DNA from: Sphingobium cupriresistens
Lineage (GTDB): Bacteria > Pseudomonadota > Alphaproteobacteria > Sphingomonadales > Sphingomonadaceae
Length of the DNA: 64,000 nucleotides
Assembly (NCBI RefSeq): GCF_004152865.1
Contig: NZ_SEOO01000010.1
Coordinates: forward strand, 1-64,000
Direction: 5' to 3'
Shown: positions 1 through 8,523 of the stretch, piece by piece
How the letters are laid out: every line of letters starts with the position of its first letter
Numbering within the stretch: position 1 is the first letter of the stretch
Made by a program: the position numbers and the translations under genes
Notes under the pieces: generated by a model
What the model was told of the DNA's origin: nothing
The model's database searches: none
The model's input: only the letters and a program-made list of their open reading frames with translations

Positions 1-53
1 CGCAAACCTTCCCGACTATGCTCTCGCCGGGCAATACCAGTCCATGCCACCAT
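1..53 (-). pseudogene. IS5-family transposase, N-terminal fragment cut by window edge
   Basis: The minus strand reads ATG at 53-51 and then MVAWTGIARREHSREGLR to the window edge. This matches the usual opening of IS5/IS427-type transposases (MxWTxITRxxYxRxGLRYxSD). A GGAG lies a few bases before the ATG. Only 17 complete codons are present, so intactness cannot be judged; it may be a whole element continuing outside the window. The insertion-sequence end should lie between 54 and 264 but I could not delimit its inverted repeat. It suggests that the catabolic cluster is flanked by a mobile element. Confidence 0.6.
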
Positions 54-264
54 TCACTCCATCTTGTCGCAAAGACGGCTGAATCACAACATGCTGGTAT
101 TGCTCAACAACTTTCGGATCGGGCTCTCAAATAGCGATGAGAATGGGAGACAGGCGCTCTCTCTCGAAGATGCTGGTGATCTCTGCGGTTGTGGCGTGGT
201 TACGAACCCCTCGACGCTGCCCTCTGCAATGACGAGCGGGGGGCGCGTCGCTAAGCTCGATCTG
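54..264. other. intergenic stretch between transposase start and phosphotransferase
   Basis: About 210 bases without a supportable gene. An open frame runs through on the plus strand but continues antisense into the phosphotransferase and resembles nothing known. The stretch should contain the end of the IS5-type element and whatever follows the last gene of the leftmost operon. No clear terminator hairpin or CCTATC-N4-GATAGG site was seen. Confidence 0.4.
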
Positions 265-1371
265 TCACACTACCTGTGCTATCAACCGCGCTGTTTCGTG
301 ATCCTCGAACGCCGTGGTCAGGCGAAAATGGTTCATGACAGTGATCTCCCAGCCATAATTGACCACTGGCGTCGTCAGCCAGCCGATATAGACGCCCCAC
401 ATCAGGCAGCGGCCAAACTCGGTAAAACTCTCCTCGAACGAGGGGCAATCGGCCACGCCCTCGACCGCCAGCCTATCGAGATAGAAGCGGACCAGATCCT
501 GTTCATGGGCGCGGCGATCCTCCACCGACAGCGCCGTCGTCACAAGATAGCTGACATCATGCATATGATGGCCGCGACAGGTGAGTTGCCAGTCGAGCAG
601 CCCACCCGACCCATCGGGCAATATATAGCTGTTACCGATATGCATGTCGCCCTCGACCAGCGTTTGCGGCAGGCTCTGCTGGTGCCGGTGCAGCGCCAAG
701 GTGCCGTTGCGTAGGGCAGGGCCGGTCGTGCGCAGTCGCTGCACCATTTCGCGCTTGAATGACACCGTGTCGATCTCATGCTGGATCAGCGGCTCGGCCC
801 CCACCATCATCAGTTCCGCCACCTTGCCCTCGACATGGCTGCCCGCCCAGGCCAGATCGCCGCCGGGCCGCAGGCGGGGGCTTTCCCAGAAGCGGGCGTG
901 CAGCTTTGCCTGCTGCGACAGGATGGATCGCACATTGTCGAGCGTTACCGGCGACAGGACGCTGGGGAAGGTCGCGCCGCGCAGGGTCAGGTCTTCCAGC
1001 ACGATGGCAAAGTCGCTCGATACCGCATCGAAGCCCGCGCCGAAACTGCGCGGCGTCTCCAGGTCCAGTCCGGGACGGACGCGATTGTAGAAATTGACTT
1101 CATTTTCGTAGAAGGGCGCCAATATCTTGTCGACGCCGCGCGCAACCTTCACGACCAGGCGGGTAGGCAGGTCCGCCGGACTGCCCGGCCCATAACGGAC
1201 ATTGACGATCACGCGCCCCGCCGTGGACACGAACTGCTCGCCATAGGTCTTGGCCTCCACCATATCGACATGAGTGACGGTCACGCCCGGCACGGCCTGC
1301 GCCATCAGCCTGGTCAGATAGGCGGGCGTGATGTCCGCCGCCGATGTCGGGTGCGCCAGTGGGTCGGCCAT
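265..1371 (-). CDS. phosphotransferase family protein (EcKinase/APH-like)
   Basis: A 368-residue protein of the aminoglycoside-phosphotransferase/ecdysteroid-kinase-like fold, predicted to phosphorylate a small hydroxylated molecule. The nucleotide lysine is likely K75 in VVKVA. The catalytic loop is EGDMHIGN (residues 240-247), where the usual first His of HGD is Glu but the catalytic Asp and Asn are kept. The metal-binding DFG equivalent is LLDW (D260). It is the last gene of the minus-strand operon that starts with the GMC oxidoreductase, 38 bases after the SDR. The leader contains AAGGATAG near the start codon. A related kinase lies at 18549-19643. Substrate unknown; a terpenoid or steroid alcohol is only a guess. 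Confidence 0.8.
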   Translation of the reverse strand: MADPLAHPTSAADITPAYLTRLMAQAVPGVTVTHVDMVEAKTYGEQFVSTAGRVIVNVRYGPGSPADLPTRLVVKVARGVDKILAPFYENEVNFYNRVRPGLDLETPRSFGAGFDAVSSDFAIVLEDLTLRGATFPSVLSPVTLDNVRSILSQQAKLHARFWESPRLRPGGDLAWAGSHVEGKVAELMMVGAEPLIQHEIDTVSFKREMVQRLRTTGPALRNGTLALHRHQQSLPQTLVEGDMHIGNSYILPDGSGGLLDWQLTCRGHHMHDVSYLVTTALSVEDRRAHEQDLVRFYLDRLAVEGVADCPSFEESFTEFGRCLMWGVYIGWLTTPVVNYGWEITVMNHFRLTTAFEDHETARLIAQVV

Positions 1372-1409
1372 ACAAAGCTATCCTTTTCTGCTATATTATC
1401 TCGGCGGGG

Positions 1410-2159
1410 CTAACCGGCCATGATCCCGCCATCGACCGCCCAGCAGGCGCCATGCACCCGGCGCGCGCGGTCGGACGCCAGGAACAGCAGCGGTTCCACT
1501 ACATCCTCTGGCGGGCAGGGCGGCCGCATCCCGGTGTAGCGGGCCAGCAATCGGGGATCGGCGAAGTCAGGAAACGCCATGCCCTGCAACATTTCCGTCC
1601 GCATCGGGCCAGGGGCCAGGACATTGATCCTGACCGGACTGTCCATCATCTCCATCGCCAGCGACAGGGTCAGGCCGACAAGGCCAAATTTGGACGCTGT
1701 ATAGGGCGCCAGATAGGCCTGGCCCATGAAGCCCGCGGTGGACGCGACGCTGATGATATTGCCATGGCTTTCGATCAGGTGCGGCATCGCCGCCTGCATC
1801 AGGAAGAAGGGGCCGGACAGATTGGACGCGATGGTGCGATGCCATTGTGCGGCGGTGACGTCCGGCAATTGGTGGAACATCACATCGGCGGCGATATTGC
1901 ACAGCACGTCAAGCCGCCCGAACGCCGCGATGGCCGCTGCGATCGAAGCGGCGCAATCATCGGCATCGCCCAGGTCGAAGGGTAGCTCCACGCTACGGCC
2001 GCCCGCTTCCCCGATCAACCGCGCCGTTTCCGCTAGCTTGTACGCGCTGCGCCCCAGCAGGCATAGTGTTGCCCCCTCGCGCGCGAACGCCAGGCTGGCG
2101 GCCCGACCCAATCCCGATCCCGCCCCGGTGACGAGGACCACCTTGCCGGTAAATTCCAT
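1410..2159 (-). CDS. SDR family NAD(P)-dependent oxidoreductase
   Basis: A 249-residue classical short-chain dehydrogenase. The cofactor glycine motif GAGSGLG lies near residue 12, the structural motif is NIAA instead of NNAG, and the catalytic triad is Ser in SVAST and YTASK. The ATG at 2159 was chosen because it starts directly before the Rossmann strand and overlaps the upstream TGA by one base (TGATG), which indicates translational coupling. Upstream in-frame codons would lie inside the DUF1214 gene. It probably oxidises or reduces an alcohol or ketone intermediate. The C-terminus VDGGIMAG is typical. Confidence 0.88.
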   Translation of the reverse strand: MEFTGKVVLVTGAGSGLGRAASLAFAREGATLCLLGRSAYKLAETARLIGEAGGRSVELPFDLGDADDCAASIAAAIAAFGRLDVLCNIAADVMFHQLPDVTAAQWHRTIASNLSGPFFLMQAAMPHLIESHGNIISVASTAGFMGQAYLAPYTASKFGLVGLTLSLAMEMMDSPVRINVLAPGPMRTEMLQGMAFPDFADPRLLARYTGMRPPCPPEDVVEPLLFLASDRARRVHGACWAVDGGIMAG

Positions 2160-3337
2160 CACCAGCGTCGCCGCCATTGCGCCCCGCGCCTGCGCCGACG
2201 GAGGGCTTCGTCGCGCTGCTCTGGCGTCACCACCGGCGTATCGCTGGGCAGGTGCGCGCGTATCTCTGCCGCCGGCACGATTTTCAGCACCGGCTCCGGC
2301 CCCGAACTCGCGCCGGTCCAGCGCAGCATCAGCGATCCCTCCAGCCACCCGGCCGGGTCCAGCCAGTTGGGCACGCCGGGATCGTCGATCGCGATCACGG
2401 CGCGAAAGCGGCCGTCACTATCCAGAACGGCCTGGCCGCCATTCAGGCTGCTCTGATGGTTGATCCAGTCGATCGTGTTCCACAGCGGATCGTTCAGCTG
2501 CACATTCCAATAGCGGACCTGATCGGGCATCGCGGTGTCGATAATCATCGCTTGCCCCGCTTCCAGCCGGAAAATGCCCTGATAATAATGCTGCCCGGCC
2601 ACGCCGCCGCGTCCGGCCCAGTCGTCATATTCAAGGCTGTTAATGAAGCCTTGCGCCCGCTGTCGCTGGCCATAGCCCAGCGCGAAACCGGCATAGCGTT
2701 CGACGAAGGCGGACAACCGATCGAGCCGATGCACGATCTCGGCCGCAGGCATGGGCGCGCCGCCCACGGGCCGGTCGACCCGCTCGATGGCGATCCGCAA
2801 TTCCCGGCCCACGCCCCAGTTATAATAAGCATGGCGCAGGCCGATGGTGACGGCACGTGGATCGAGCGGGAACCAGTCGCCCGTATGACCGTCCGGCCGT
2901 TCGCCACTGACCAATATGTCGAACGCCCCGTCCGGCCCCAATGTGCAGGCATCCAGGTCGATCATGCCGACCGATGGACCCAGTTGCTCCATCGGTCCCA
3001 GCCCGCCTGCGACCAGATCAATGAAGATGAACACCCCGTCGCCACGCTGGCCCGACAGCCGGTAAATGCCGCTACCATCAATCCGCGCCGCGCCATAGAT
3101 GAAGTCGGGATTGACCCCGACGGTGTTCAGCACATTGCTGACCGACGGCACGAAATCGGGCTGATCGGCGTCGGCGAACGCGGTCTGGTAGCCGGTGGCG
3201 AGCGCCGCAAAGAGCAGGCGATGCGCCTCCGCCCGCGCCTGCGGGTCTGCGGGGTCCGTCAACCTGTCCAATACGCTGTCCGCGCTGGCCATCGTCTCCA
3301 GCCAGCCGCGCCAGGCAGACGGTTCAGATGTAGGCAC
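2159..3337 (-). CDS. DUF1214 domain-containing protein
   Basis: A 392-residue protein whose second half fits the DUF1214 family, for example YWNVQLNDPLWNTIDW followed by a conserved SLNGGQA region. The middle section with VNPDFIYGAARIDG is typical of the same proteins in sphingomonads and mycobacteria. No catalytic motif is known. I see no signal peptide or membrane segment. It overlaps the sulfotransferase stop by 14 bases and the SDR start by one base, so it is embedded in the operon. DUF1214 proteins often accompany catabolic genes for lipophilic compounds; the role here is unknown. Confidence 0.8.
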   Translation of the reverse strand: MPTSEPSAWRGWLETMASADSVLDRLTDPADPQARAEAHRLLFAALATGYQTAFADADQPDFVPSVSNVLNTVGVNPDFIYGAARIDGSGIYRLSGQRGDGVFIFIDLVAGGLGPMEQLGPSVGMIDLDACTLGPDGAFDILVSGERPDGHTGDWFPLDPRAVTIGLRHAYYNWGVGRELRIAIERVDRPVGGAPMPAAEIVHRLDRLSAFVERYAGFALGYGQRQRAQGFINSLEYDDWAGRGGVAGQHYYQGIFRLEAGQAMIIDTAMPDQVRYWNVQLNDPLWNTIDWINHQSSLNGGQAVLDSDGRFRAVIAIDDPGVPNWLDPAGWLEGSLMLRWTGASSGPEPVLKIVPAAEIRAHLPSDTPVVTPEQRDEALRRRRRGAQWRRRW

Positions 3338-4484
3338 GATATGTCTCTATATATTCGGCGAACCGGTCGCTGACCTGATCGGTGGTCAGGCCGTAATCGG
3401 CCAGCGTATAGCTGCGCGCGCCGTGTTTGCCCGCCGGATTGTCGTGCAGCCACCCAAGGATGCCCGCTTCCGATTCCGGCGTGAAGTCCCAGCCGAAATG
3501 GTCGTAGGCGGCGCGGATGGTGGCGACCGGATCGGCGACCAGATCCTTGTAGCGCATGTCGTGGATCGGCAGCTCGGGATGCGCTTTGCGATAGTCCATG
3601 CTGCACTTCACCCCGTCCCACCAGAGTTGCAGAAACTCGGCCCCCAGCGCGTGCAGGTCGAGATTATCGTAGGATGGCCCGCGAATGACGCTGATAAGCT
3701 GGGATATGGAGGCGATAACGGTGGTAGGGTCGCGATGCGGTTGAATGAATATCGCGTCGGGATAGATGCTGCGCAACGCAGGCAGCTTGTACATATGCTC
3801 CTGAATCTTGAGCACCCAATGTTTGCCCGGATGGCGCCAGCCCAGATGCTGGAGCCACATTTTGTGCACCTCGTAGCGGAAGGTTGCGTCGATCCCCTTG
3901 AACCAGTCGTAGAAGCGCGGGAGATGCTGGAACATGCAGGGATTGCTGCTCTGGAACGACGTGGTCATGAACGACCCGCATTCCTGCGGTATTTTGGCAC
4001 CGAGCGGATGGGCCTTGAGCAATTCGTCGGCATCCGCGCCCAATTGCGCGCGCAGATGCGCGTCGAAGCGGGCGATGCGCGGGTCTGTATTGGCTGTCGC
4101 GGCCTCTGGCGGGGGCGAGGGTTCGGCCACTTCCCACATCAGTGGAGTGCGGACCTGCGGGTCGCCGTCCATCAACGCATGGAGGAAACTGGTGCCGCAA
4201 CGGGGCAGGCCCAGGATGAACAGTGGTTGTCTGATCTCCACCTCGGCAATTTCGGGGTAGCGCGCGCGATCGTCGGCTATCGCTTTCAAGCGCGACAGAT
4301 CATCGTTGACGATATGCAGGGCGCGGGCATGGCCATTGGCGTTGAGATCGCGGTCCTCCGCCATCGACGCCAGCAACATCGTCAGGCCGGGCCTGACATT
4401 GTCGCGCAGATAGTCGGGCAGGGGATAGCGGTCCAGAAGCGTATCGGCGTCGGGGAAATCATGGGCGCTGCTGATCGTTGCCAT
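3324..4484 (-). CDS. sulfotransferase family protein
   Basis: A 386-residue PAPS-dependent sulfotransferase-like protein. The 5'-phosphosulfate loop LPRCGTSFLHALM lies near residue 95, and the 3'-phosphate element RDPTTVIASIS (Arg, then Ser) near residue 255. The family transfers sulfate from PAPS to hydroxyl groups; many bacterial members act on lipids or are uncharacterised. It starts three bases after the aldehyde dehydrogenase stop and overlaps the DUF1214 start. Its presence in an apparent degradation operon is unexpected; it may activate or detoxify a hydroxylated intermediate. The reverse reaction is unlikely for this family. Confidence 0.85.
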   Translation of the reverse strand: MATISSAHDFPDADTLLDRYPLPDYLRDNVRPGLTMLLASMAEDRDLNANGHARALHIVNDDLSRLKAIADDRARYPEIAEVEIRQPLFILGLPRCGTSFLHALMDGDPQVRTPLMWEVAEPSPPPEAATANTDPRIARFDAHLRAQLGADADELLKAHPLGAKIPQECGSFMTTSFQSSNPCMFQHLPRFYDWFKGIDATFRYEVHKMWLQHLGWRHPGKHWVLKIQEHMYKLPALRSIYPDAIFIQPHRDPTTVIASISQLISVIRGPSYDNLDLHALGAEFLQLWWDGVKCSMDYRKAHPELPIHDMRYKDLVADPVATIRAAYDHFGWDFTPESEAGILGWLHDNPAGKHGARSYTLADYGLTTDQVSDRFAEYIETYRAYI

Positions 4485-4487
4485 GGC

Positions 4488-5978
4488 TTATATCCCCAAC
4501 GGATAGAATATCGACTTCTGATTCTGATATTCATGCAGCCAATCGGGACCATATTCGCGCCCGACACCCGATCGCTTATAGCCGCCGATCGGCGCATAGC
4601 TCATGCGCCCGGTGCCGCCGTTCAGCATGACGCTGCCCGACCGGATTTGCAGGGCCATTTCGTATCCCTTGGCCGCGTCCGCCGTCTCGACGCCGCCATT
4701 CAAGCCGTAGCGGCTATCATTGGCGATGCGGACCGCTTCCTCGTCACTGTCGAAGCCGATGATGCAGCCGACCGGGCCGAACACCTCTTCCTGCGCGATG
4801 GTCATGGCGTTGTCGACATCGTCGAAAATCGTGATGTCGGTGAAGAAGCCCTTGTCCAGGCCCGCAGGCCGCCCGCCGCCATGGACGATCTTTGCGCCTT
4901 CGTCGCGGCCGATGGCGATCAGATTTTCGACCTTGCTCCGCTGCGATTCGCGGATCAACGGCCCCATCGCCACGGACGGATCGATCGGATCCCCGATCTT
5001 GAAATGGCTGGCGACGGCGCAGGCGGTTTCCACGAACGCCTTGCGGATGCTGTTATGGACGACCAGGCGGGTAAGGAGCGCGCAGCCCTGACCCGCATTG
5101 ACGGACAGTATGGCGACCGCCATCGCCGCCGCCCGCGCGACATCGGCATCGTGCCGCACGATCAGCGCCGACTTGCCGCCCAGTTCCAGATGCACGCGCT
5201 TGAGCGTCGGGGCGGCCTGCGCCATGATCGCCGCGCCGACGCCTTCGGACCCGGTGAAGCTGATCAGGTCGACGCGCGGGTCGCTGGTCAGCATCGTGCC
5301 GACCTTCGGCCCGCCGGTGATGACGTTCAGCACCCCCTTGGGCAGGCCGATTTCCTCGGCAATCTCGCCGAACAACAGCGCCGAAAACGGTGTGAAAGGG
5401 GAGGGTTTCAACACCAGCGTATTGCCCGCCAGCAGCGCCGGCACGATCTTGGCCAGATTGATGAGAAAAGGGAAATTATAACCGGTGATGCCCGCGACCA
5501 CGCCCACTGGCTCGCGCACCACCGTTGTCCCTCCCATCTTGCGCGGGCCATCGGGATCGAACGGGTTGGGCGTGATGTCGATCGGCAGGCGGACGCTGTC
5601 GTCGCGGGTCGAATGGTCCAGCGCGGCGAGCAGATGGTCGAGCGGGTTGGCGACCTGCATCCCGCGGGTCACGCCCTGCGCGCAGCCGACCTCCGCCACG
5701 ATCAGCGCGACGATCTGCGGCCGTCGCGCGTCCAGCGCCGCGTGCATCCGGCGCAGATAGGTCGCGCGCTCCGACATCGCCATGCGCGGCCAGAGGCCAT
5801 TGTCGAACGCCTCGCGCGCTGCCGCGATAGCCGCCTCCGCCTCCGCTGCATCGCCCACGGGCGCGTGGCCGATCACCGCTTCGCTCGCCGGATTGATGAT
5901 GGCGTCGCGCTCTGCGCCTGCGGCAACCCATGCGCCGTCGATGTAGAGTTTGTCGATCGTTGTGAAGGGGATGGTCAT
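4488..5978 (-). CDS. aldehyde dehydrogenase family protein
   Basis: A 496-residue NAD(P)-dependent aldehyde dehydrogenase of normal length. The catalytic Glu is in LELGGKSA and the catalytic Cys in GQGCALLTR; the C-terminal EEVFGPV and the final GVGREYG region are also present. It oxidises an aldehyde to an acid. Its ATG overlaps the stop codon of the GMC oxidoreductase by four bases (ATGA), so the two probably work in sequence: alcohol to aldehyde by the GMC enzyme, aldehyde to acid here. Substrate not predictable. Confidence 0.92.
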   Translation of the reverse strand: MTIPFTTIDKLYIDGAWVAAGAERDAIINPASEAVIGHAPVGDAAEAEAAIAAAREAFDNGLWPRMAMSERATYLRRMHAALDARRPQIVALIVAEVGCAQGVTRGMQVANPLDHLLAALDHSTRDDSVRLPIDITPNPFDPDGPRKMGGTTVVREPVGVVAGITGYNFPFLINLAKIVPALLAGNTLVLKPSPFTPFSALLFGEIAEEIGLPKGVLNVITGGPKVGTMLTSDPRVDLISFTGSEGVGAAIMAQAAPTLKRVHLELGGKSALIVRHDADVARAAAMAVAILSVNAGQGCALLTRLVVHNSIRKAFVETACAVASHFKIGDPIDPSVAMGPLIRESQRSKVENLIAIGRDEGAKIVHGGGRPAGLDKGFFTDITIFDDVDNAMTIAQEEVFGPVGCIIGFDSDEEAVRIANDSRYGLNGGVETADAAKGYEMALQIRSGSVMLNGGTGRMSYAPIGGYKRSGVGREYGPDWLHEYQNQKSIFYPLGI

Positions 5979-7597
5979 GGGTGGATATCCTGTCCGGGCC
6001 GCAGGATCATCTCCGCAGCGTTAAGGGCGATCGCCATGGCTGGCGCATTGGTGTTGCCCGACACGATGGTCGGCATGATGGAGGTGTCGACCACGCGCAG
6101 GCCGGTGACGCCACGCACGCGCAACTGCGGGTCGAGTACGGCGTCCGCATCCGCGCCCATCCGGCACGTCCCGCAAATGTGGAAGGACGTGCCGCCAAGA
6201 CCGATCGCATTGGCCAATATGTCCTCGTCCGTCTCTATGCCCACGGTCTTGCCCGTCTCCGCGACGATCCAGTCCTTGAGCGCGGGTTGCGTGGCCAGAT
6301 AGCGGAGCCAGCGGAACAGGGCGACGAAGTGCCGCCGGTCGGTATCGGTGGCCAGGTGATTGGCGTCGATGACGGGCGGCGCATCGGGATCGGCGGAACT
6401 GATCCGCATTTGCCCCTGGCTGTCGGGCCGCAGATAATAGGCGATGACGGTCATCCCCGGATAGGGGTCCAGCGCCACCGCGCCCTTGGCATTGGTATGG
6501 AAGGAATAGAGCCCCAGGCCGATCTGCGCATCGGGCCGGTCGGGCGACGCCTGCGTCTTGATGAAGCCACCCACTTCATGCGCGGCGTGGCTCAGCGCGC
6601 CCTTCGATCCGAAGATGTAGCGCAGGACCGATCCGATGAGGCCCAGGCCAGACAGCTTCTGGTTCAGGCTGTTGCCGCGCACCTGATAGGTGAAACCCAG
6701 ATAGCGATGTTCGCGCAGGTTTGCGCCGACGCCGGGCGCGTCGACCACCACCGGAATGGCCATCGATTCTAGCAGGGCGCGGGGGCCGATGCCTGACAAT
6801 TGCAGCAATTTGGGGCTCTGAATCGCGCCGGCCGACAGGATGATCTCGCGCCGTACCGCAACCTCATGCACGCCATGCTTGTCGCGCAGCAGGATGCCGC
6901 TGGTCCGTTGTCCATCGAACAGGATGCGCTGGACGTCGGTGCCGGTCGCCACGGTCAGGTTCACGCGTCCCCGCACCGGTTTCAGAAAGGCGCGCGCGGC
7001 GGAAAAGCGCTTGCCGCGATAGGTGGATGTTGGCTGATAGCCCATGCCGCCCTGTGTGACGGCGGGGATGTCGTTCATGTCGTCGACCCGCTGCGTCCCG
7101 GCCTGCGCCGCCGCGTCCAGGAACGCCTCGCACAGCGGGTCGCCCGCTGGATGGACGCTGACCTTCAGCGGCCCGCCAGTGCCGCGCCATGGCTTCGCGC
7201 CCAGCGCATGATCCTCTAGCGCGACGAAGTGACGACCCATCCGGTCCCAGCCCCAGCCGGTGCAGCCTGCCGCTTCCCATGCGTCATAATCGGCGGGCGC
7301 GCCGCGCACATAAACCATGCCGTTGACCGAACTCGACCCGCCGACCGTTCGCCCCTTCAACCAGATTTCCTGCGGCGCGTTGCCGCCCGGCGATACGGCA
7401 TAGTCCCAGACATGGGCATTGCCCGGCGCCAGCAATTTGCCGATGCCGCGCGGCATTGCGATCAGGGGGCTATTGTCATCGGGTCCAGCCTCGACCAGCA
7501 AGACGGTGACGGTGGGATCGGCGGACAAGCGGTTGGCAAGGACGCAGCCGGATGATCCTGCGCCGACGATGATATAGTCATAGCCATGCAGCATCAT
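5975..7597 (-). CDS. GMC family oxidoreductase (choline-dehydrogenase-like)
   Basis: About 540 residues. The N-terminal FAD fold contains IIVGAGSSGCVLANRL and the GMC signature around GGSSSVNGMVYVRG. The C-terminus carries the catalytic His in FHICGTCRMG and Asn in SGNTNAPA. These enzymes oxidise primary alcohols with FAD. Two adjacent ATGs (7597 and 7594) follow a GAGGA; an in-frame start further upstream (7645) would add a segment without homology. It is the first gene of the six-gene minus operon. A CCTGTC-N4-GATAGG site lies 56 bases upstream, and the divergent TetR gene shares that promoter region. Confidence 0.92.
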   Translation of the reverse strand: MMLHGYDYIIVGAGSSGCVLANRLSADPTVTVLLVEAGPDDNSPLIAMPRGIGKLLAPGNAHVWDYAVSPGGNAPQEIWLKGRTVGGSSSVNGMVYVRGAPADYDAWEAAGCTGWGWDRMGRHFVALEDHALGAKPWRGTGGPLKVSVHPAGDPLCEAFLDAAAQAGTQRVDDMNDIPAVTQGGMGYQPTSTYRGKRFSAARAFLKPVRGRVNLTVATGTDVQRILFDGQRTSGILLRDKHGVHEVAVRREIILSAGAIQSPKLLQLSGIGPRALLESMAIPVVVDAPGVGANLREHRYLGFTYQVRGNSLNQKLSGLGLIGSVLRYIFGSKGALSHAAHEVGGFIKTQASPDRPDAQIGLGLYSFHTNAKGAVALDPYPGMTVIAYYLRPDSQGQMRISSADPDAPPVIDANHLATDTDRRHFVALFRWLRYLATQPALKDWIVAETGKTVGIETDEDILANAIGLGGTSFHICGTCRMGADADAVLDPQLRVRGVTGLRVVDTSIMPTIVSGNTNAPAMAIALNAAEMILRPGQDIHP

Positions 7598-7652
7598 GTT
7601 GTTCCGGTTCCTCGCCATGACGTTACAGACCACGGGCCCGTCCATTGCCCCA

Positions 7653-7668
7653 CCTGTCCTGTGATAGG
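7653..7668. promoter_or_regulatory. predicted regulon palindrome, site 1 (GMC operon / TetR)
   Basis: CCTGTC-ctgt-GATAGG, 11 of 12 arm bases as in the window consensus CCTATC-N4-GATAGG. It sits between divergent genes, 56 bases from the GMC start and 65 from the TetR start, and could serve either. Confidence 0.6.
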
Positions 7669-7732
7669 GGGGCGGGGGTGCGCGCTGTCATCGTCGCCAT
7701 ATTTCCGCTTGGCTTGGCGGGGAGGGCTTGCC

Positions 7733-8428
7733 ATGCGTTTTGGGATGAAAGCGAGATTTGCAGATCATGGCCCCGTCGCGCAGAAATTGCTGCTGGCGGT
7801 AGAGGAAATCATTGCCGAGCGCGGCATCGAAGGGGCGTCGATACGGGAAATCCTGCGTGTCGCGAAACAGGGGAACAATTCCGCCATCTATCGCCATTTC
7901 GGGTCGAAAGACCGCCTGATCCGGGCGATCTACGACATTCGTCAGGCGGAAGTGGATGATTGCCGGATGACAAGGATGCAGCGTCTGCCCAAGTTGCCGG
8001 ACGACATTCGCGGCTTGCTGGAACTGTTCCTGCTGCCCGTGCTGGACGCGTTTGCAGGGCGACAGCGCTGGATCTATTCGCAATTCATCCTGCATCTGAT
8101 CCTCAACGACCCGTTCGATGAAGCCTTTGATACAAGGCATGAAGAGCCGGCGGTCCGCCTGGTGCATCAGGCGCTTCGCACGCGCTGCGCCGATATGTCG
8201 GATCAGGTATTCACCATGCGCCTTTCCGTGGCGGTGACCAATTTCCTGATGGGGGTCAGCTATGGCGATCGTGTCGCCAATCTGACCGGCGGGCGCTATC
8301 CGCAGTCCGATCAATATCTGGAGGATTTGATCGCCACCGGTTGCGCCTTGCTGATGCAGCCGCCCTTCGACGATAACGACGGGACGGCCGGGTCGGCGGC
8401 GAACCAGGGTTGCCCTTTCCAAGGATAG
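7733..8428 (+). CDS. TetR/AcrR family transcriptional regulator
   Basis: A 231-residue regulator with an N-terminal TetR helix-turn-helix near residues 25-60 (ASIREILRVAKQ then AIYRHFGSKDRLI). The C-terminal ligand domain is typical in length and unique in sequence. The ATG at 7733 follows GGGGAGGG at good spacing. It is divergent from the GMC operon and directly upstream of the luciferase-like operon, so it may control either. Its last codons and stop form part of the palindrome at 8414-8429. Confidence 0.88.
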   Translation: MRFGMKARFADHGPVAQKLLLAVEEIIAERGIEGASIREILRVAKQGNNSAIYRHFGSKDRLIRAIYDIRQAEVDDCRMTRMQRLPKLPDDIRGLLELFLLPVLDAFAGRQRWIYSQFILHLILNDPFDEAFDTRHEEPAVRLVHQALRTRCADMSDQVFTMRLSVAVTNFLMGVSYGDRVANLTGGRYPQSDQYLEDLIATGCALLMQPPFDDNDGTAGSAANQGCPFQG

Positions 8429-8429
8429 G
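8414..8429. promoter_or_regulatory. predicted regulon palindrome, site 2 (luciferase-like operon)
   Basis: CCTTTC-caag-GATAGG, 11 of 12 arm bases. It overlaps the last four codons and the stop of the TetR gene and lies 94 bases before the ATG at 8524. Confidence 0.6.
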
Positions 8430-8459
8430 CTGTGTAAAGGCGATCGTCTTCTAACTCTC

Positions 8460-8475
8460 TTGCCAATGCTGGCAA
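8460..8475. promoter_or_regulatory. second palindrome, TTGCCA-N4-TGGCAA
   Basis: A perfect 6-4-6 inverted repeat, TTGCCA-atgc-TGGCAA, lies between regulon site 2 and the ATG at 8524. It is not followed by a T-run, so a terminator is unlikely. It may be an operator, possibly for the TetR protein encoded just upstream. I saw no second copy. Confidence 0.4.
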
Positions 8476-8523
8476 AAGTCAGGCCCGCGCGGTCGTATGG
8501 CTTTGCGATTCAGGGAGAGACGG

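Noticed and set aside
473..488. CCTATC inside the first phosphotransferase gene
   Set aside because: Within coding sequence and without a second arm at N4 spacing.
3195..6302. A plus-strand open frame of over 1000 codons
   Set aside because: It lies antisense to the sulfotransferase, aldehyde dehydrogenase and GMC genes, which have clear family motifs; long antisense frames are expected at this GC content.
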